From contig JAJEBG010000018.1 of NCBI GenBank assembly GCA_022824005.1, positions 1-45,335 of the forward strand: a stretch of 45,335 nt of DNA, written 5' to 3'. This document shows, piece by piece, positions 1 through 8,749 of this stretch. The position numbers and the translations under genes are program-made. Origin of the DNA: Paracoccaceae bacterium. GTDB lineage: Bacteria > Pseudomonadota > Alphaproteobacteria > Rhodobacterales > Rhodobacteraceae. Each line of letters starts with the position of its first letter. Position 1 is the first letter of the stretch. The notes below the pieces were generated by a model. The model had not been told where the DNA came from, searched no databases, and saw only the letters and a program-made list of their open reading frames with translations.

Positions 1-142
<142 letters not shown>

Positions 143-825
143 TTTTGGACATCTGAAAACACGGCAATCGTTCGTTATAGCCCCTACATTGAGAGTTTTT
201 GGATCGCGATCAAAGACCTTTTGACCACGGGAAATGATGATGTCAAAGTTCTGACTTCTGATTTGATTCAGGCCCGAAGAATAATGGGCGCGATTTACCT
301 AATTCATTCCACTCCCGATAAAGGTGGACATCTCTTCTTTCGTTTGGTCGTGCACCATAGACCGCGTCAGCGTCAATTCCTTTTGTGGAGAGTCGAGGAG
401 CACGAGAACCTTGGCGCGACGCCAAATTCAATATCGACGAGTGGGAAAATGTTGTTTAGGCACCTCGACAGTCGCGAATCTTCTCGACATACCTTCTGAT
501 CCTGTCTCTCGTCGCAGAGGCGATGTCCTTGGGCGTGCCATGTATCGGATTCGACGTCGGCGGCATTCGAGATCAGATTGGAACGAGCGGCCTGACTTTG
601 CCATTTTATCATCGTCTTGCGGCCCACGCAGATACATATCTTTACCAGACCCGAATCCCTGATGAAATTGTGGAATTTTGGGTAAAAACAATTAAGTCTT
701 TGCTTCAATCTCAGGAAAAGTACGTCAATCTCGCCTCTTCCGCACTTCAAAAGGCAAAGAGATTTCTTCCCGAACACACCATTCAGCATTGGCAAAACGA
801 ATTATCAAGACTCAAGACATTATGA
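143..825 (+). pseudogene. Glycosyltransferase family 4 remnant, frameshifted
   Basis: The best-preserved part is 505-825. It reads LVAEAMSLGVPCIGFDVGG, the GT4 (GT-B fold) sugar-nucleotide binding motif with its E-x7-E-like glutamate, followed by about 90 residues of ordinary C-terminal helix. Upstream the reading frame is broken. 143-340 is open in another frame (with KGGHLFF, as in the middle of GT4 proteins), and a third stretch near 417-459 reads RDAKFNIDEWENVV before a stop. Coherent pieces in three frames point to at least two frameshifts. The N-terminal half is missing because the fragment starts directly behind the group II intron. It probably once transferred a sugar during cell-surface glycan synthesis and is now unlikely to work. 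Confidence 0.65.
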
Positions 826-890
826 TGAACTGAACGTTGCCCTTCAGATGACGGGTATGGTGTTCGCGCCGGCGGTGAATCAATCAAACG

Positions 891-2633
891 TTAACCAAAA
901 TCGCCGTGGCAAAACCAGCCCTTCGAAGACATATTTTTTCTATCGCCATAGGCATAAAATAGCCATAACCGGCGTCCACATGCTGTTTCGACGCGCCAAT
1001 AATCTCGTTTACCGCTCCGCCAATTCGGATCGTCAAACCACCATTCGGGAATAATTCGCTCCGGTCCAGTTGCTGAAATTGTTTCCATATGGTGATGCCA
1101 GTAAAATTTTTTTGGTGGCGTGCGTTGAGGCGGCGCATCAATAATTTCGGGCGAGAACAGGAAGGCGGGTCGTGGATTGATTGGCGGTATCCATTGAAGA
1201 GCTGGCGCTGACCACACGGCTGCCATCACCGTCGCGGATTTTTCAGGAATATGGCTTTCGGCTGGATGAAACCGGGTGACCGACTCAAGTCCAATCCTAG
1301 CGCCTAGACGGCTGATGAGGTCTTCAAGCCGCAGGTGATCATCGCCTGATCTTTCAAACCGTTGATTGTCTTCTGCCACCGGCTGCAGAAGATGTGTGCA
1401 TGGCACTCTCGTCGTCACCGGTTCCGTCAGAGTGGCCGTCAGTCTGAGAACGTCGATCCCATCGCTGGCAACTATCGTATCAAGTTTCATCGCTAGCAAG
1501 GCTCGGATGCGCGCTGGTTCGTCTGTCGCTCGTGCCAGCTCAACCTGCACTTTTTCGTGTTTGCCATCAACACGCTGCAACTCAAACCGCACCCGTCTTG
1601 CCACATGCATACCGGCTTTTAGGTGCCGGCAGAGTTCAGGAAGAAGACGGTCAAGACCGGCTAGGATATCAGATTTCAAACCCACCGGCTCTGGTAAAGA
1701 GAGACGAACGGCAAAGCGCGGCACATGACGCGCCGGCGATATCGGCTCAAAACGAAATCCTAAGGCTTGGTCAATACGATCAATGATTTGGGCATCAAAT
1801 CGGTACTCAATGTCGACGCGCGGCAATTTTAGCAATTGTCCCACCGTCCGAATCCCGAGACGGGACATTTCATCGGTTGTTTTTTTATCTAATTGCAATG
1901 CCGCGACAGGCAACGGCAACAGCGAACTTTGACTGCCACCGGGCGGCGAAATTCGTTCAACGAAGCCAACCTGTCGTTTTGGGACGGTCTTTCTCTCACT
2001 CCGCCAGCGCTTGGTAGAACGCCAACGTGTGGCACGCGCTTCTTGATCAATATCATCGCCCGTATAGCGATATCTTGTCCCGCCCTGTTCAGAAAACCGT
2101 GCCAATGCCCACGCCGCACCGGGAGTGTCGGCAAGACCAGTCCGGCTTGATAATCCCTGCGCCTTGTAATCCCCCTCAACTTGTTCAATTAAACTTTCCT
2201 CGCCACCAAAGAGATGCGCACAGCCCGTTACATCGACGGTCAATCCTGAATGACCATCATCGGCAACCCATGGTGAATATCGGTCGGCGAAACGCCGCAA
2301 TCCAGACAAGAAAAGGGCGTCCCCAACGGCGTCATGGGGAAATGTCAGCAGCGATGGACAAATCATCAGCGCATCGCGCAGTGACTGGCCCACATACAAG
2401 CCCCTCATTTTCTCGGTCGGCGCTCTTGATAATGAAGCCACCACATGGGCATTTTTGATTTGTGCGAAGACCGCCGCCGCTCTATCCAAAGGAAGTCTCG
2501 CTTCCAAGAGAGCCCGCTCAATGGCCAAACGCGGAAACCAGATTGACAATATCCGACGCGCACCCCGGGATGGAGACACTCGGTCAGAGCTTGACTGATG
2601 TTCGGCATTCCGAAGTTTTTTTTTGTCCAACAT
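891..2633 (-). CDS. imuB: ImuB-like Y-family DNA polymerase homologue (no imuA or dnaE2 nearby)
   Basis: A 580-residue protein of the ImuB branch of the Y-family translesion polymerases. The family start is seen at residues 28-41 (ILSIWFPRLAIER), the palm and fingers follow to about 200, a helix-hairpin-helix stretch lies near 255-275 (MSRLGIRTVGQLLKLPR), a little-finger domain runs to about 420, and the ImuB C-terminal extension follows. ImuB is normally a catalytically inert adaptor that links ImuA, the beta clamp and the error-prone DnaE2 during SOS mutagenesis. It usually sits in an imuA-imuB-dnaE2 operon. Here no imuA lies upstream and no dnaE2 downstream, so it is an orphan unless partners are elsewhere. 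No convincing alphaproteobacterial SOS box (GTTC-N7-GTTC) was found upstream. The long homologous core makes the assignment firm; function is uncertain. Confidence 0.88.
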   Translation of the reverse strand: MLDKKKLRNAEHQSSSDRVSPSRGARRILSIWFPRLAIERALLEARLPLDRAAAVFAQIKNAHVVASLSRAPTEKMRGLYVGQSLRDALMICPSLLTFPHDAVGDALFLSGLRRFADRYSPWVADDGHSGLTVDVTGCAHLFGGEESLIEQVEGDYKAQGLSSRTGLADTPGAAWALARFSEQGGTRYRYTGDDIDQEARATRWRSTKRWRSERKTVPKRQVGFVERISPPGGSQSSLLPLPVAALQLDKKTTDEMSRLGIRTVGQLLKLPRVDIEYRFDAQIIDRIDQALGFRFEPISPARHVPRFAVRLSLPEPVGLKSDILAGLDRLLPELCRHLKAGMHVARRVRFELQRVDGKHEKVQVELARATDEPARIRALLAMKLDTIVASDGIDVLRLTATLTEPVTTRVPCTHLLQPVAEDNQRFERSGDDHLRLEDLISRLGARIGLESVTRFHPAESHIPEKSATVMAAVWSAPALQWIPPINPRPAFLFSPEIIDAPPQRTPPKKFYWHHHMETISATGPERIIPEWWFDDPNWRSGKRDYWRVETACGRRLWLFYAYGDRKNMSSKGWFCHGDFG

Positions 2634-3342
2634 TTGTAATTTTATTTAACCTTACAAGTTCTATTTTAAAGTCGAATTTTCTCTCTGTAAAATCTTTTTG
2701 TTCTTTTGAGTCATCAATTCTTAAAATAAATCGCTGACATCAAACGAAAATGAAAATAATTGATGGCTTGCGACAGAATGAGGCGTCCAACCCTGAAGGC
2801 AATCAAAAATAGTGGCTGCCTTGCCAATGTGGACGAGTCCCAAGGAGATTTGCAGACTGGCCTCTGATACTCAATCGGTTCATTCGATGAAAATACAGAC
2901 TGCCAACCGATATTGAACTTGAATTGCGCCTTGCCTAGAAGAGCCATTGACGTCCTGCTAGCTTCCCAACAAAGAAGTCGGCAAGAAAAATTTTACCAAA
3001 TGAAGAGTCTCAGAGATTGGACAGGGTAGAGGAAATTTATTGGCGCGTGCCAAGAGATTGGGACTTTCATAATGGACAGATCATTCAGGAATCGATTCAG
3101 TCGGCCTCGTTGGTTGAACAACCTGCTCGTTAACCACCAATTCTGGTTTGGCAAAGCATACTCGATCAGTTTGATCAATCCCCGCTCAATGACAAAAGGC
3201 CTCGAATTTTAGTTGCCGGATTGACTGACGTTCTCTACATTGGCACGGCGAGTGGCTCTGGCCGCTAGAAAACATACAAGAGACAAAATTTCTGATGTGG
3301 TGCTGTCGGAGGGGCAAGCTCTAGATATACGGTCACGTTACT
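2634..3342. other. 709-base gap without a supported gene
   Basis: The part next to imuB (about 2634-2760) is very A/T-rich and probably holds the imuB promoter and leader, though no clear sigma-70 pair stands out. Between 2951 and 3268 one plus-strand frame is open except for a single TAA at 3119-3121. Its translation looks protein-like (for example IYWRVPRDWDFHNG and RILVAGLTDVLYIGT), but it has no good start, no family I recognise, and more stops upstream. It may be a decayed gene. No RNA gene or repeat was seen. Confidence 0.4.
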
Positions 3343-4215
3343 CTAAACTTCTAGCCCAATAATTTCCTTGAAATCGTCCTCCGAAAGGATTTGAATATCT
3401 AACCCTTCATTAATCAGTTTTTCAATCCTTCTGTGCTTGCTACTTTTGTCATAACCATTTAATACGAGTTTATCCTGTGTTCCAACAACAAGCATGGTTA
3501 CGTTTCTACTCGGCCCATTAACCACTTTACATCCTAACTTGGCTGCCATGTCTGCTGCTTCCCGGCGAACCAAACCAAGTTTGCCGGTAAACAAAACAGT
3601 CTCTCCATGGAGAGGGCCCTCGGGATTTCCTTCGCGTTTAATTGGAGCAATGAGACCTAGGCCAAGGCCTGGGATTTTTTCTTTTACCTTATTCAGCCAA
3701 CCATCAATTTCCGTGTTAGAGACCTTACAAGCATTGAGGGCAATGATAGCTGCAGCCATTGCATCCTCAACCGCTTCGTGGTGATTGAACTCAATTCTCA
3801 TATCCCTTGCTATATTTTTCAGCTTATACCCACTCTTTCCATAGCGAGCCGGCCAGGCACGGCGGGCCATGGCAGCACTGTCTAACCAAGTAACCTGGAG
3901 TTGTTCCAGATTATATTTCGTCATGGCTCGCTCAAAGGCTATTCGATCAAATGAGGTGTGGCTGACCAGAATAGAGCCACGTAGACGTTGTCTCAACTCA
4001 TCGCGTATGGCTGGGAGGGTGGGGGCTTCTTTGACATTCTGCTCATCAATACCGTGGATATCAATATTCCAACTATCAAACCAGTCTTCAGGATTGACTA
4101 GGGTTTGCCACTTGTCAACTATGACTCCATCCTGCACATGAACAATGCCAATCTGGCAGATGCTGGCCCGGTCTGCATTTGCTGTTTCAACATCTATCGC
4201 ATTAAAAGTCATCAT
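3343..4215 (-). CDS. DEDDh-family 3'-5' exonuclease with C-terminal BRCT domain
   Basis: A 290-residue protein. Residues 1-165 form a DnaQ-like exonuclease: Exo I carries D8 and E10 (AIDVETAN), an Exo II region contains SHTSFDR, and Exo III has the DEDDh-type His-x4-Asp (HHEAVEDA). After a linker, residues about 198-290 form a BRCT domain (LHGETVLFTGKLGLVRREAA, then the conserved VTMLVVG), like the BRCT at the end of NAD-dependent DNA ligase. Stand-alone exonuclease-BRCT proteins resemble DNA polymerase III epsilon and are thought to trim 3' ends in DNA repair, but are mostly uncharacterised. It is on the same strand as the GHKL ATPase gene, 157 bases downstream of it, so it could be an outer member of that island. 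The fold is clear, the role is not. Confidence 0.88.
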   Translation of the reverse strand: MMTFNAIDVETANADRASICQIGIVHVQDGVIVDKWQTLVNPEDWFDSWNIDIHGIDEQNVKEAPTLPAIRDELRQRLRGSILVSHTSFDRIAFERAMTKYNLEQLQVTWLDSAAMARRAWPARYGKSGYKLKNIARDMRIEFNHHEAVEDAMAAAIIALNACKVSNTEIDGWLNKVKEKIPGLGLGLIAPIKREGNPEGPLHGETVLFTGKLGLVRREAADMAAKLGCKVVNGPSRNVTMLVVGTQDKLVLNGYDKSSKHRRIEKLINEGLDIQILSEDDFKEIIGLEV

Positions 4216-4372
4216 GGATGAAATATCCTTTATGGTAACAGTGCCATCCTACGATCAAAACACCAATGGTGTTCTGTCAAAATCGTTTATTTCGCTATTG
4301 CACTGAATTACGTCAGTATATTCAAGCATGTAATCCCCAATTCAAAACACGTAAGTTTCATCTGATGCTACA

Positions 4373-5935
4373 CTATGAATTCAATCTAATAAGAATTTGA
4401 TCAATGGTGTTTTTTGCAGTTATCTGATCAATTGAACACGCATAAATCAAGTCAAACACTTCTTGATAGGCCTCTCTCTTGTCGGACGGAACACACGCGA
4501 GTTCGTTGGTCTTCTTCGCTACTGCCGAATTGATCTTTTTTTCGACTCTCTTAATTTCGCTCTTTCTCGAACGGTGCTCTGCTTGGTCAAACAGACCACT
4601 CTCAAGGTAATGCTGCATTTCTTTCAACAACTCGTCAACATCGTTTCTAACAACCTGAATAAAGTGATCTGAAACAGCTCCTTGTTCAATAATTCCAAGC
4701 TTCTCATTAACTTTATCAAGGCATCTCTGAATTGCCCTTGAACGATGACGCTTTTGGGATGCTAGTCTGCATTTGCGGGCGATCTCAGCTCCAACTGAAC
4801 GAAGGTATACAAAGAGATGATCGACATGAATGCCGACTTCAAGGGCGTCACGACGTCCATTCGGTATTACTCTTTCATCAAGTATATGTACTTCACCAAC
4901 CGCCCAAGAGCAAAATCGTTCTTCAGGAAAAATCTCAGCCAATAGCCGCTCATTACCAATTTGCATGTTACCAATTCTTGCGCGCAGACCACGGACACCA
5001 GCCGATACTGGAATCGCGCCCTGATAACCATGGTGGACAAACCAACCTACCGCCAATAACTGATTATTGTCGAGATTTGATATTTTAATCAATTGTAAAT
5101 TCTCTTCAACAATACTCTTCTTTGTATCGGAGTAGTAAATCTCATTGAGGTACGGCCTGAAAACGGGGTCAGCTGATTCATTGATATGTATATTGTAATT
5201 TTTTGCCGCTCGGCCATGATTTAGCAGAATGTCTTCGATCTCTGTTTTGTGCTTAAATGATGGCCTCATTGGGCAAGGACATACTTGGCTGATATACGAC
5301 TCAATCTCCACCTCATTTAGCAACTTGTCATTATTGATTCTTCGTGGCTTTTTGAGTTCAACCTCGAAGAAGTGCGAAGGGCTGTCGGTTGCTTCCAACT
5401 TAGATAAATTGAGGGCCTCAATTACTACCGAGTCAAATTCCTTATCACATTGGTTTGATGAAAGAATCCGCTTTACGGTTCGTACATCCCAAGTTGCCTC
5501 CATCACATACGGGTCACCCAAGGCACGAGAACGAAAGATGAGTTTCTGTACATACCCAAGGCCTGCTAGACGCCCAACACCACGAAAACCTCTTGATAGT
5601 TTACCACGTTTTGTGCTGGCTCCGAAGGAGAGCATTTGTTTCGGAAATTCAGCATTTGATACGCCCGTGCCATTGTCACGGATGACCATCCGACGGTCAA
5701 TATGATCCAAACTAATTTCTATCCGACCATCTTCAATTGTAGGTAAGAGGCCAACGGCCACCGCATCATCAATCGCATCCGTCGCGTTTTGAATATATTC
5801 ACGATAAATTACCAAGGGGTTGACGTACATGGAACTACTCAACAACTCAAGCACATCTTTCCCAATGATTACCGAAGGTTTTTCAATAGAATTTTCAGGC
5901 AAAACCGCTGCGTCAGTCACACTACAATCCTTCAC
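4373..5935 (-). CDS. GHKL (Hsp90/MORC-like) ATPase, island left arm
   Basis: A 520-residue protein with an N-terminal GHKL ATPase domain. The N box is YREYIQNATDAID (E46, N50, D54), the G1 box is DNGTGVS (D87 onward), and the lid/G2 box is GFRGVGRLAGLGY (116-128). The domain resembles HtpG/Hsp90-like and MORC-type proteins that appear in bacterial accessory and defence islands. The middle part (about 200-400) has no motif I can name, and the C-terminal 100 residues are charged and helical, possibly coiled coil. Its start lies 6 bases after the stop of the radical SAM gene, so the two are surely co-transcribed. Such ATPases clamp or remodel a partner on ATP binding. The partner here is unknown, but the neighbouring helicase, nuclease and ParB-like proteins are candidates. 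Confidence 0.85.
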   Translation of the reverse strand: MKDCSVTDAAVLPENSIEKPSVIIGKDVLELLSSSMYVNPLVIYREYIQNATDAIDDAVAVGLLPTIEDGRIEISLDHIDRRMVIRDNGTGVSNAEFPKQMLSFGASTKRGKLSRGFRGVGRLAGLGYVQKLIFRSRALGDPYVMEATWDVRTVKRILSSNQCDKEFDSVVIEALNLSKLEATDSPSHFFEVELKKPRRINNDKLLNEVEIESYISQVCPCPMRPSFKHKTEIEDILLNHGRAAKNYNIHINESADPVFRPYLNEIYYSDTKKSIVEENLQLIKISNLDNNQLLAVGWFVHHGYQGAIPVSAGVRGLRARIGNMQIGNERLLAEIFPEERFCSWAVGEVHILDERVIPNGRRDALEVGIHVDHLFVYLRSVGAEIARKCRLASQKRHRSRAIQRCLDKVNEKLGIIEQGAVSDHFIQVVRNDVDELLKEMQHYLESGLFDQAEHRSRKSEIKRVEKKINSAVAKKTNELACVPSDKREAYQEVFDLIYACSIDQITAKNTIDQILIRLNS

Positions 5936-5941
5936 AATCAG

Positions 5942-7582
5942 TTAAGCGTATATCGGAACGACATTATGCCTTTTTTTCTGAGATTTCTGCAAAGGCTTAA
6001 TATCTTGGTCTGTCAATGCAGCATCCTCAACAAGTTCGTCATCGGGGATTTCTGGAATACGACACTCACTAACGCGAAATTTCTTGCGTTCAGACCAAAT
6101 TTTGACCTCTACCTCCTTCGGTAGCGGCACAAAAAACCTTGCCGCGTCTCTAAGGTAACCAGCCGACAAAATACCTAAATCACTCAAATAGTGGTTCCTC
6201 TCGCGTGTGCATAGAAACTCCAGTAATTCTATTTTTTCTTCTTTGGACAAGGCTGACATCACCGACTGAAAATCCTCAAACTCAGCTTTGCCGCCAAGTC
6301 TCTCGTACCAAACTCTATTGAAAATGTAATGATGAGGTCGAAAAAGTATATTCTCAAATTCGTTAAATGTATCACCATATGCGTTTCTGAAGAACTCAGG
6401 CGCGCCACTTACAATTCCGTGAGTAGCGTTGAGAACAACCTGCATAGAACGAAGAAAATAAGAATTCCATTTTTTACCTACATGGCCTCTGTCAGGTCTT
6501 GTCACCGGCTGATATCGCATCGGAAAAGAAAATATACGAATTCCGAGTTCCTCATTAAGCGCTACGTTAAGACGCATCCTTTCAAATAGATCAGAGGGAC
6601 TATCATGAAAATTGTACAACATGTAGTTTGAAAGGTCTGTAATTCCAACTTCCGCTGCGAACCTGACCGCTTGGGAGTAGGGCTTCTTCAGCCCCAAATG
6701 ATCAAATGCAATTCGAAGCGGCTTCAATGCAATGCGTGACAGTTCACGCATGTACATTGGATCCCTGCATAGAATCCTAGCATCAACACCTTGATTGAAG
6801 TCAACGCGTCTGTGTAACTTTTGGCGCCCTCTTGTCAGCTTTGCTCCTCGTTCAAAGCCAAGATCAACAATCTCGTCAATAATTTCCTTGAACTTTGCCG
6901 ACGCAACCACGTTGTTGTCCATCAGAATCAAGTCGCGTTTTTCACCGTACAAACTGGAAATGCCATTGATGACATCACTTAGGGAGTTGGTATCACGCTG
7001 TAAACCCTCTAGCGTTGGTACACCACAGAATGCACACTTCCGGACGCAACCTCTTGAAGCATAGGTAAAGTAGGCATCCGAAACAGGATAACGATAGTCT
7101 ATATGGCTTAAAATGCTGTAATCTGGAACAAGATCCTCAATTGGCTTACCATTCACATCGTCTGAATAGAGTTCATCCTCAAATGGATCAAGCTGGAGGG
7201 AATTTGCCGGTGCCTTCCCCAAAAGACCTTTAATAAATCGAACCCCGCGCCACCTCGGCTCAGACAAATAAGCATCGTGCATCAGTGAAGCCGCGATACC
7301 ACCGACAAAAACTCGGTTCGCTTTGTTGCCTACAAGCTCAAGGGCGTAGTCAATACTACGCGCTGTACGCGCCCATTCAAACGAAAAGAGCGTCGTAATA
7401 TAAATCCGGTCCCATGCCGTGTTCATTGCCGATTGGTCTTCTCCCTTAACGAAACGCACATTGTCCTTTTTTCCTTGAGGACCATGATATTGAGCTAATT
7501 TCATTAACCCAAGAGGTGGATATTTATTCCGATAACCTGGTTCAATAAGAAGGATGTTTCGGTTGACCATCAGCATACCCAC
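5942..7582 (-). CDS. Radical SAM enzyme with an N-terminal B12-binding-like region, island left arm
   Basis: A 546-residue protein. C179, C183 and C186 in RGCVRKCAFC form the CxxxCxxC motif that binds the 4Fe-4S cluster and S-adenosylmethionine. The first 170 residues (PPLGLMKLAQYH; ITTLFSFEW; RVFVGGIAASL) have the layout of the cobalamin-binding-like Rossmann domain found before many radical SAM domains, but the usual DxHxxG cobalamin motif is not seen. The last 150 residues are unassigned. It is the first gene of the left arm, 6 bases before the GHKL ATPase, and faces the ParB-like gene across a shared 149-base control region. The first codon could be the GTG at 7582 or ATG at 7576 or 7570; none has a strong Shine-Dalgarno site. 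The substrate is unknown; nucleic acid is possible from context only. Confidence 0.85.
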   Translation of the reverse strand: MGMLMVNRNILLIEPGYRNKYPPLGLMKLAQYHGPQGKKDNVRFVKGEDQSAMNTAWDRIYITTLFSFEWARTARSIDYALELVGNKANRVFVGGIAASLMHDAYLSEPRWRGVRFIKGLLGKAPANSLQLDPFEDELYSDDVNGKPIEDLVPDYSILSHIDYRYPVSDAYFTYASRGCVRKCAFCGVPTLEGLQRDTNSLSDVINGISSLYGEKRDLILMDNNVVASAKFKEIIDEIVDLGFERGAKLTRGRQKLHRRVDFNQGVDARILCRDPMYMRELSRIALKPLRIAFDHLGLKKPYSQAVRFAAEVGITDLSNYMLYNFHDSPSDLFERMRLNVALNEELGIRIFSFPMRYQPVTRPDRGHVGKKWNSYFLRSMQVVLNATHGIVSGAPEFFRNAYGDTFNEFENILFRPHHYIFNRVWYERLGGKAEFEDFQSVMSALSKEEKIELLEFLCTRERNHYLSDLGILSAGYLRDAARFFVPLPKEVEVKIWSERKKFRVSECRIPEIPDDELVEDAALTDQDIKPLQKSQKKRHNVVPIYA

Positions 7583-7595
7583 AATTTAAAGCGAG

Positions 7596-7624
7596 TCATT
7601 CTCATATATTCCACGTTATGTCAA
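7596..7624 (-). promoter_or_regulatory. Putative sigma-70 promoter for the radical SAM-GHKL arm
   Basis: On the minus strand a perfect -35 box TTGACA (7624-7619) is followed by a 17-base spacer and a weak -10 box GAATGA (7601-7596), about 20 bases before the gene. The weak -10 suggests a promoter that needs help or is tightly controlled. Confidence 0.4.
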
Positions 7625-7649
7625 GCGACAGTTTCAAAGCCATTTTTGC

Positions 7650-7678
7650 TTGACAAAAATAAAATTTTCTGGTAGTGA
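7650..7678 (+). promoter_or_regulatory. Putative sigma-70 promoter for the ParB-nuclease-helicase arm
   Basis: On the plus strand a perfect TTGACA (7650-7655) is followed by a 17-base A/T-rich spacer and a poor -10 box TAGTGA (7673-7678). It drives away from the minus-strand promoter at 7596-7624, so both arms start from the same short region. Confidence 0.4.
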
Positions 7679-7694
7679 GCTAATCCGAATTAGC
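7679..7694. promoter_or_regulatory. Perfect palindrome, candidate operator between the island arms
   Basis: GCTAAT-CCGA-ATTAGC is a perfect 6-base inverted repeat with a 4-base centre. It begins directly after the putative -10 box of the right arm, where a bound repressor would cover the transcription start. No regulator gene is visible in the island, so the binding protein would be encoded elsewhere or be one of the ParB-like proteins. Confidence 0.4.
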
Positions 7695-7731
7695 CACATG
7701 CTGAATAACTGAAATTGAGAGTTAAATTGGG

Positions 7732-8739
7732 ATGACTACGTCTGGAAAATCCGAAATGGTGCCGGTAAGCGAGATTCAACTTGACCGATCAAACCCTCGA
7801 ATCCAAAAGATTCTTGAAATGTACGATAAACCAACGCCGGACCAAGTCTTTCTCGCCCTTGGGGCTGGAGTCGATAAAGAGACTGTAGGTCAAGATGGAA
7901 CCACTTTTGAAAAACTTAAACAATCGATTATTACCAGCGGCGGGATTATCCAGCCGGTCATACTAAATCGTAGTAAGGATGATTCACTAATTTGTATTGA
8001 AGGAAATACCAGAGTCGCTCTTTATCAGGATTTTTTGAAACAGGGAATGAAAGGATCATGGAATAAAATCCCTGCAATAGTCCATGATGAGATTGATGAC
8101 AACGAAATGCACGGGATTCGCCTTCAAGCCCATCTCGTTGGTCCCCGTCCCTGGGATCCTTATTCGAAAGCGAAGTACCTTTATGAGCTTCGTCATAAGA
8201 ATATCCTACCATTTGCAAAAATCGTTGACTTCTGTGGAGGAAACCAGATTGAAGTGACACGATATATTAACGCTTATAGAGATATGGAAGATTACTATAG
8301 ACCAATTCTATCTGACGATAGCGCGTTTGATATCACTCGTTTCAGCGGTTTTGTTGAGTTGCAGAAGCCGGGCATAAAACATCACCTATCGAGGGCAGGG
8401 TATGATGTTGAAGATTTCTCGGCATGGATCAGAGACAACAAAATGAACCCCCTCAATACTGTGCGTCTTTTACCTCGAATTTTACAAAATCCCCAAGCGC
8501 ACAAAGAATTTTTAGAAAATGGTGCTAAAGCGGCCGAAATGTGTTTGGAAAAACCAAAAATCAAAAAAGACCTTCAAGATGCCGACCTTGTTATTCTAGC
8601 TCATGCACTGAAAAGAAAAATTGAAGATTTGCCATTTGCTGAATACCAGAAATTGCGTGATGACCTGACCGGAGATAAAGTCGAGGCCCTTCTCGACGTT
8701 CAGTCAAGCCTATCAGAACTACTCAGCAATTTGGCCTAA
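7732..8739 (+). CDS. ParB/sulfiredoxin-fold protein 1, island right arm
   Basis: A 335-residue protein with a ParB N-terminal-like domain in residues 10-150. It has the SEIQLDRSNPRI opening, the GGIIQPVIL strand, the nucleotide-pocket motif EGNTR (90-94, matching the GERR/GNRR box of ParB and the sulfiredoxin fold), and a shared WDPYSKAKYLY segment (141 onward). The C-terminal half is helical and unassigned. Proteins with this domain outside plasmid partition bind or hydrolyse nucleotides, cut DNA, or act in DNA-modification systems such as DndB or DpdB. It shares its whole architecture with the last gene of the arm (10654-11664). The ATG has only a weak upstream GAGAG. It is the first gene of a tight four-gene operon. 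Confidence 0.85.
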   Translation: MTTSGKSEMVPVSEIQLDRSNPRIQKILEMYDKPTPDQVFLALGAGVDKETVGQDGTTFEKLKQSIITSGGIIQPVILNRSKDDSLICIEGNTRVALYQDFLKQGMKGSWNKIPAIVHDEIDDNEMHGIRLQAHLVGPRPWDPYSKAKYLYELRHKNILPFAKIVDFCGGNQIEVTRYINAYRDMEDYYRPILSDDSAFDITRFSGFVELQKPGIKHHLSRAGYDVEDFSAWIRDNKMNPLNTVRLLPRILQNPQAHKEFLENGAKAAEMCLEKPKIKKDLQDADLVILAHALKRKIEDLPFAEYQKLRDDLTGDKVEALLDVQSSLSELLSNLA

Positions 8740-8749
8740 ATTGAAAAAG

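Noticed and set aside
373-795. Minus-strand frame of 140 codons across the glycosyltransferase remnant
   Set aside because: It is the shadow of the GT4 fragment; the translation has no family features and the plus strand shows clear GT4 motifs.
2634-2760. Possible LexA (SOS) box before imuB
   Set aside because: GTTC half-sites occur, but no pair with the 7-base spacing of GTTC-N7-GTTC.
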